DNA from: Tigheibacillus halophilus | GTDB lineage: Bacteria; Bacillota; Bacilli; Bacillales; Amphibacillaceae | DNA length: 64,000 bases | Direction: 5' to 3' | Assembly: GCF_042683165.1 (NCBI RefSeq) | Contig: NZ_JBHUIZ010000006.1 | Coordinates: 248,001 to 312,000, forward strand | Shown: positions 62,501 through 64,000 of the stretch, piece after piece | Position numbering within the stretch: position 1 is the stretch's first letter | Layout of the letters: each line of letters opens with the position of its first letter | Notes under the pieces: model-generated | What the model saw: the letters and a program-made list of their open reading frames with translations, nothing else | Databases searched by the model: none | Told to the model about the DNA's origin: nothing | Translations under genes and position numbers: made by a program

Positions 62501-63157
62501 CAAAAAGAAGTAGTAACTCAAAAAGGGACGTATGCGCAAATAATGAAAGGAGGAGAGATGTTAGGCTGGTTAGATACAAATGCCTTAATCATAAGAGAAA
62601 TGTTGGGAGTAGAGGTAGATAATAAATTTGTTCCATATCCTGATAAGAAAAACATTAATTTTGTCAATATGGGAAGACTTTCTCCCGAAAAAGCTCAGGA
62701 TAATCTGATTTATGCATTTTCTAACTTCCATAAAAAACACAAAAATAGTAAACTATATATTCTGGGGAAAGGTCCATTGAAAGAATATTTAAAAAACATA
62801 ATTAGTGATTTGGATTTGGAAAATTCCGTTTATCTAATGGGGCAGTTAGAAAACCCTTTTACTTTTATGAGAAAGTGTGATAGTTTTGTGCTTTCTTCTC
62901 ATTATGAGGGGCAGCCAATGGTGTTATTAGAAGCGATGACATTGGGTATGAAAATAATTGCAACTGATATAGTAGCAAATCGAACAGTTTTGGAAAACGG
63001 GAAATTCGGATTACTTGTAGAGAATAGTATTCGAGGCCTTGAAAAAGGGTTAAACTTTATTGCAAACGAAGAAAATGTGGTTCAAATGGAACGGTTTGAT
63101 TATTATAAATATAATTCTATAGCAATGGATAACTTCGAAACTTGTCTATCAAAATAA
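59543..63157 (+). CDS. CDP-glycerol transferase fused to a glycosyltransferase split by GW-like modules
   Basis: A 1204-residue cytoplasmic protein without signal peptide. Residues about 20-405 form a TagB/TagF-type glycerophosphotransferase (NTWHGTPLKNMGFD, GYPRIDL, LYAPTWKGT, LITDYSSVFFDFLVTDKPILFYTWD, LPGPI). Residues about 425-640 are the N-terminal half of a GT4-type glycosyltransferase (ILIYPGGMRDNGITSSFINL). Residues about 650-1020 hold four GW-like modules ending IIGWIDCRAVEL, VIGWIDNSALKVV, KIGWLDSRAFDIV and MLGWLDTNALII. Residues about 1035-1204 are the GT4 C-terminal half (FVNMGRLSPEKAQDNL, SSHYEGQPMVLLEAMTLGMKIIATD). It likely extends and decorates a glycerol-phosphate polymer. 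The start is GTG 59543 behind AAAGGAG. Confidence 0.88.
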   Translation: MHKKILKRKIDFIQQPIANYLFRERHNRVNRYSRYYDKLKIKKNTILYESRDGESITDSPYAIFKYMLNHKDFKQYKHIWSVQDFNTLSDVIDKYKNYPNVKFVQRNSKKYLKYLITSEYLINNSTFQSFFIPKANQKYINTWHGTPLKNMGFDIPGDPSHSQNVLRNFLSTDYILSPNSHTTKIFTTSYKLEGLYEGTIIEEGYPRIDLTLNTNPESFTKYLRDLNVIVEKGKKNILYAPTWKGTSVSRVENNILQIIADIKYLKKRVGNKYNVFIKVHPFLYRQATDYPEIQRQLIPDYVDTNELLSIVDLLITDYSSVFFDFLVTDKPILFYTWDADIYSEQRGQYLKNEDLPGPILYNAKELVEAIKNIARLQPVYYDKYKEMKQLYTEHDDGKVTQRIVNHIFQKSSKKINTLTCCQSKKEKILIYPGGMRDNGITSSFINLMNNIDYNKYDVSCFSATPHSKEVIKNLNKVNMNVRLLFKPGLANYKISEVYRDKFIHNRGEKGILGKKLYPDKAYKREHRRLFGKTNFDYVIDFSGYSLFWAKYLLAAEAKKKICYMHNDLLSDSERKVNGKRPHRINLRGLFSVYHRFDKLVSVSKGTMELNRNNLIKYADYNKFVYVMNSINPDKILQSESQESEVIEKSSELYTENFKSRGLLRDINRYLVWNTLPGNSKATQYVLAKHFANAEIFISRKFENKQYTYYKFSYNNQIIGWIDCRAVELKPDTIFYEKKVNKIAKLERPTGNHIWSKPYKVTDMVKVSNSKDYKGVIFEIDREAKTQHSVYSRISINNTVIGWIDNSALKVVEDCTLYDSMKGIKKWKVLRKRKTILLKNYKVCKRVIDNIENRTLRENNINGKIYGKIANPENHTIWTKAYPNFGFKKVAMAKEFTGEVAKIITINDTKKGTYYLFEIENTKIGWLDSRAFDIVKDPVLLKEKEISYIATVKPRYKDYFWDKPYGLERAKKIATNMKEYNYSLVKIQKEVVTQKGTYAQIMKGGEMLGWLDTNALIIREMLGVEVDNKFVPYPDKKNINFVNMGRLSPEKAQDNLIYAFSNFHKKHKNSKLYILGKGPLKEYLKNIISDLDLENSVYLMGQLENPFTFMRKCDSFVLSSHYEGQPMVLLEAMTLGMKIIATDIVANRTVLENGKFGLLVENSIRGLEKGLNFIANEENVVQMERFDYYKYNSIAMDNFETCLSK

Positions 63158-63198
63158 AATTAATAATTATCTAACTGATATCTGTTTTTATCCAGATG

Positions 63199-63240
63199 GA
63201 TAGGTACTTTCTCAATTACGTAAAGTACCTATCTTATAAT
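63199..63240 (+). terminator. Terminator-like hairpin after the large transferase
   Basis: A perfect 12-bp stem (63199-63210 with 63222-63233) with an 11-base loop is followed by a T/A-rich stretch. It lies 41 bp after the stop. Confidence 0.7.
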
Positions 63241-63285
63241 AATTCAGATGTTGGATAAATATTTAAGAAATAGGGGATTATAAAA

Positions 63286-64000
63286 ATGTTGGCCAAATTT
63301 GTTTCAATTAAATATTCCCAAGATAATAGTAAAGTTTTATTGAGTGGTGAGACTTCGGTATCTGCAAAGCATTTAATTACGAATAAACCTAGTATCTTCT
63401 TTCAAGAAAGACTTGACTATGATGATTTTTTTATTCCAAAAAGAATTTTTTTGGAAATAAATTGGAGGGAAAGTTTTTTTACAGCTGTAATTAGTATCAA
63501 TGAACTAAAAGGAAAATTCTTTGAAAGTAGAGTATGGGATTGTTTTATTTCTGTTGGAAATAAAGTCGAAAAAATTTCTATACAGCAAATCGATTTTTCA
63601 CCGGTGTCTTTATCTGCTGAGATTCCACTTTATGAAGCAAAGCTGTATAAAACAAAGATAGACACTTTGGCAATAATGGTAAAACAACAAGAGGTCCATA
63701 TAAATTCCGTTAATGGGATGATAGTTGATAATCAATTTTTGATAGATTTATCTGTATTTGCTGATTCCTTAGTTTATATTAAAAGTAGAAGCAACATATC
63801 TCTTGTATTTAAAAAGAGGATTCAGCCAGACATATTGTATCACCATCAAGTTATCACTTTTCCGGTATTTGAAAAAAATAAAAATTATTACTCGGCAAAA
63901 GTGGACTTATTAGAACTAATTAAATATGAAATTGTTCAACCTAAATCGACTTGGGACGTTTATATTAAAATCTGGAATGAAAAAGAAAATTTAATGAATG
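63286..64000 (+). CDS. 5' part of an unrecognised gene, probably envelope polymer related
   Basis: An open frame begins at ATG 63286 (with AGGGGAT upstream) and runs without a stop through the right edge, 238 codons so far. The product is beta-strand-rich with alternating hydrophobic and charged residues (for example KRIFLEINWRESFFTAVISI, FLIDLSVFADSLVYIK), has no signal peptide and no membrane helix. Such beta-rich, non-catalytic regions occur next to transferase domains in large teichoic-acid polymerases, so a further transferase may follow outside the window; this is inference from position. The frame is AT-rich like its neighbours. Confidence 0.7.
   Translation, partial: MLAKFVSIKYSQDNSKVLLSGETSVSAKHLITNKPSIFFQERLDYDDFFIPKRIFLEINWRESFFTAVISINELKGKFFESRVWDCFISVGNKVEKISIQQIDFSPVSLSAEIPLYEAKLYKTKIDTLAIMVKQQEVHINSVNGMIVDNQFLIDLSVFADSLVYIKSRSNISLVFKKRIQPDILYHHQVITFPVFEKNKNYYSAKVDLLELIKYEIVQPKSTWDVYIKIWNEKENLMN

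Overview
The window comes from a spore-forming, flagellated, low-to-mid GC Bacillaceae chromosome (Bacillota). The backbone order spoIIID, mbl, flhO, flhP, fabZ matches the Bacillus subtilis neighbourhood. comK, gnd/zwf, wall-teichoic-acid genes (tagO, tagD, tagB-like) and a Vpr-type protease agree with this. Halotolerant genera such as Terribacillus are possible, but the species cannot be fixed from sequence alone. No rRNA or tRNA gene was recognised.

Layout. 0-1 kb: the 3' part of an AimR-like peptide receptor and a 35-residue secreted peptide behind it. 1.7-8.4 kb: sporulation, cell-shape, flagellar and lipid genes (spoIIID, mbl, flhO, flhP, an EpuA-family gene, fabZ) and comK. Two overlapping fluoride-channel genes with a fluoride riboswitch lie between spoIIID and mbl. 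8.4-12.3 kb: an RND efflux adaptor and pump. 12.4-13.9 kb: a NERD-domain protein with a zinc ribbon, followed by ten tandem 52-bp units. 14.1-21.5 kb: convergent gnd and zwf, a split threonine/serine exporter, and an ABC exporter with its TetR regulator. 21.6-28.2 kb: an accessory stretch of small membrane proteins, one frameshifted, a truncated YhfC-type protein, VanR/VanS/VanY without vanHAX, and small enzymes. 28.3-33.5 kb: a beta-disaccharide (probably chitobiose) PTS locus with deacetylase, GntR regulator, GH4 hydrolase and EIIC, EIIA, EIIB. 33.6-35.2 kb: a second NERD protein followed by a 0.5-kb phased repeat array. 35.5-50 kb: tagO, a Yip1-like protein, tagB and tagD, a 1270-residue protease, zinc-ribbon/TcaA genes, a degenerate polysaccharide deacetylase, VanZ and a second TagB, with two more arrays of the same repeat family. 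50.4-64 kb: an amino-acid permease, two tandem GW-repeat glucosaminidases, galU, a very large teichoic-acid transferase/glycosyltransferase fusion, and the start of another gene. The last 6 kb is clearly more AT-rich.

How it fits together. Much of 35-64 kb concerns the cell envelope: teichoic-acid linkage and polymer synthesis (TagO, TagD, TagB-like, fusion transferase), UDP-glucose supply (GalU), wall hydrolases carrying teichoic-acid-binding GW modules, and antibiotic-related envelope proteins (TcaA, VanZ, VanY).

Most unusual content. Three intergenic arrays (34.7, 43.5 and 47.2 kb) repeat a TGACAAG core at an almost invariant 21-bp step, about two helical turns. A fourth array of exact 52-bp dyad units has a 104-bp higher-order alternation. 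Two of the four arrays directly follow the only two NERD/zinc-ribbon genes in the window. I know of no described function for this pairing and treat it as the best candidate for an undescribed system.
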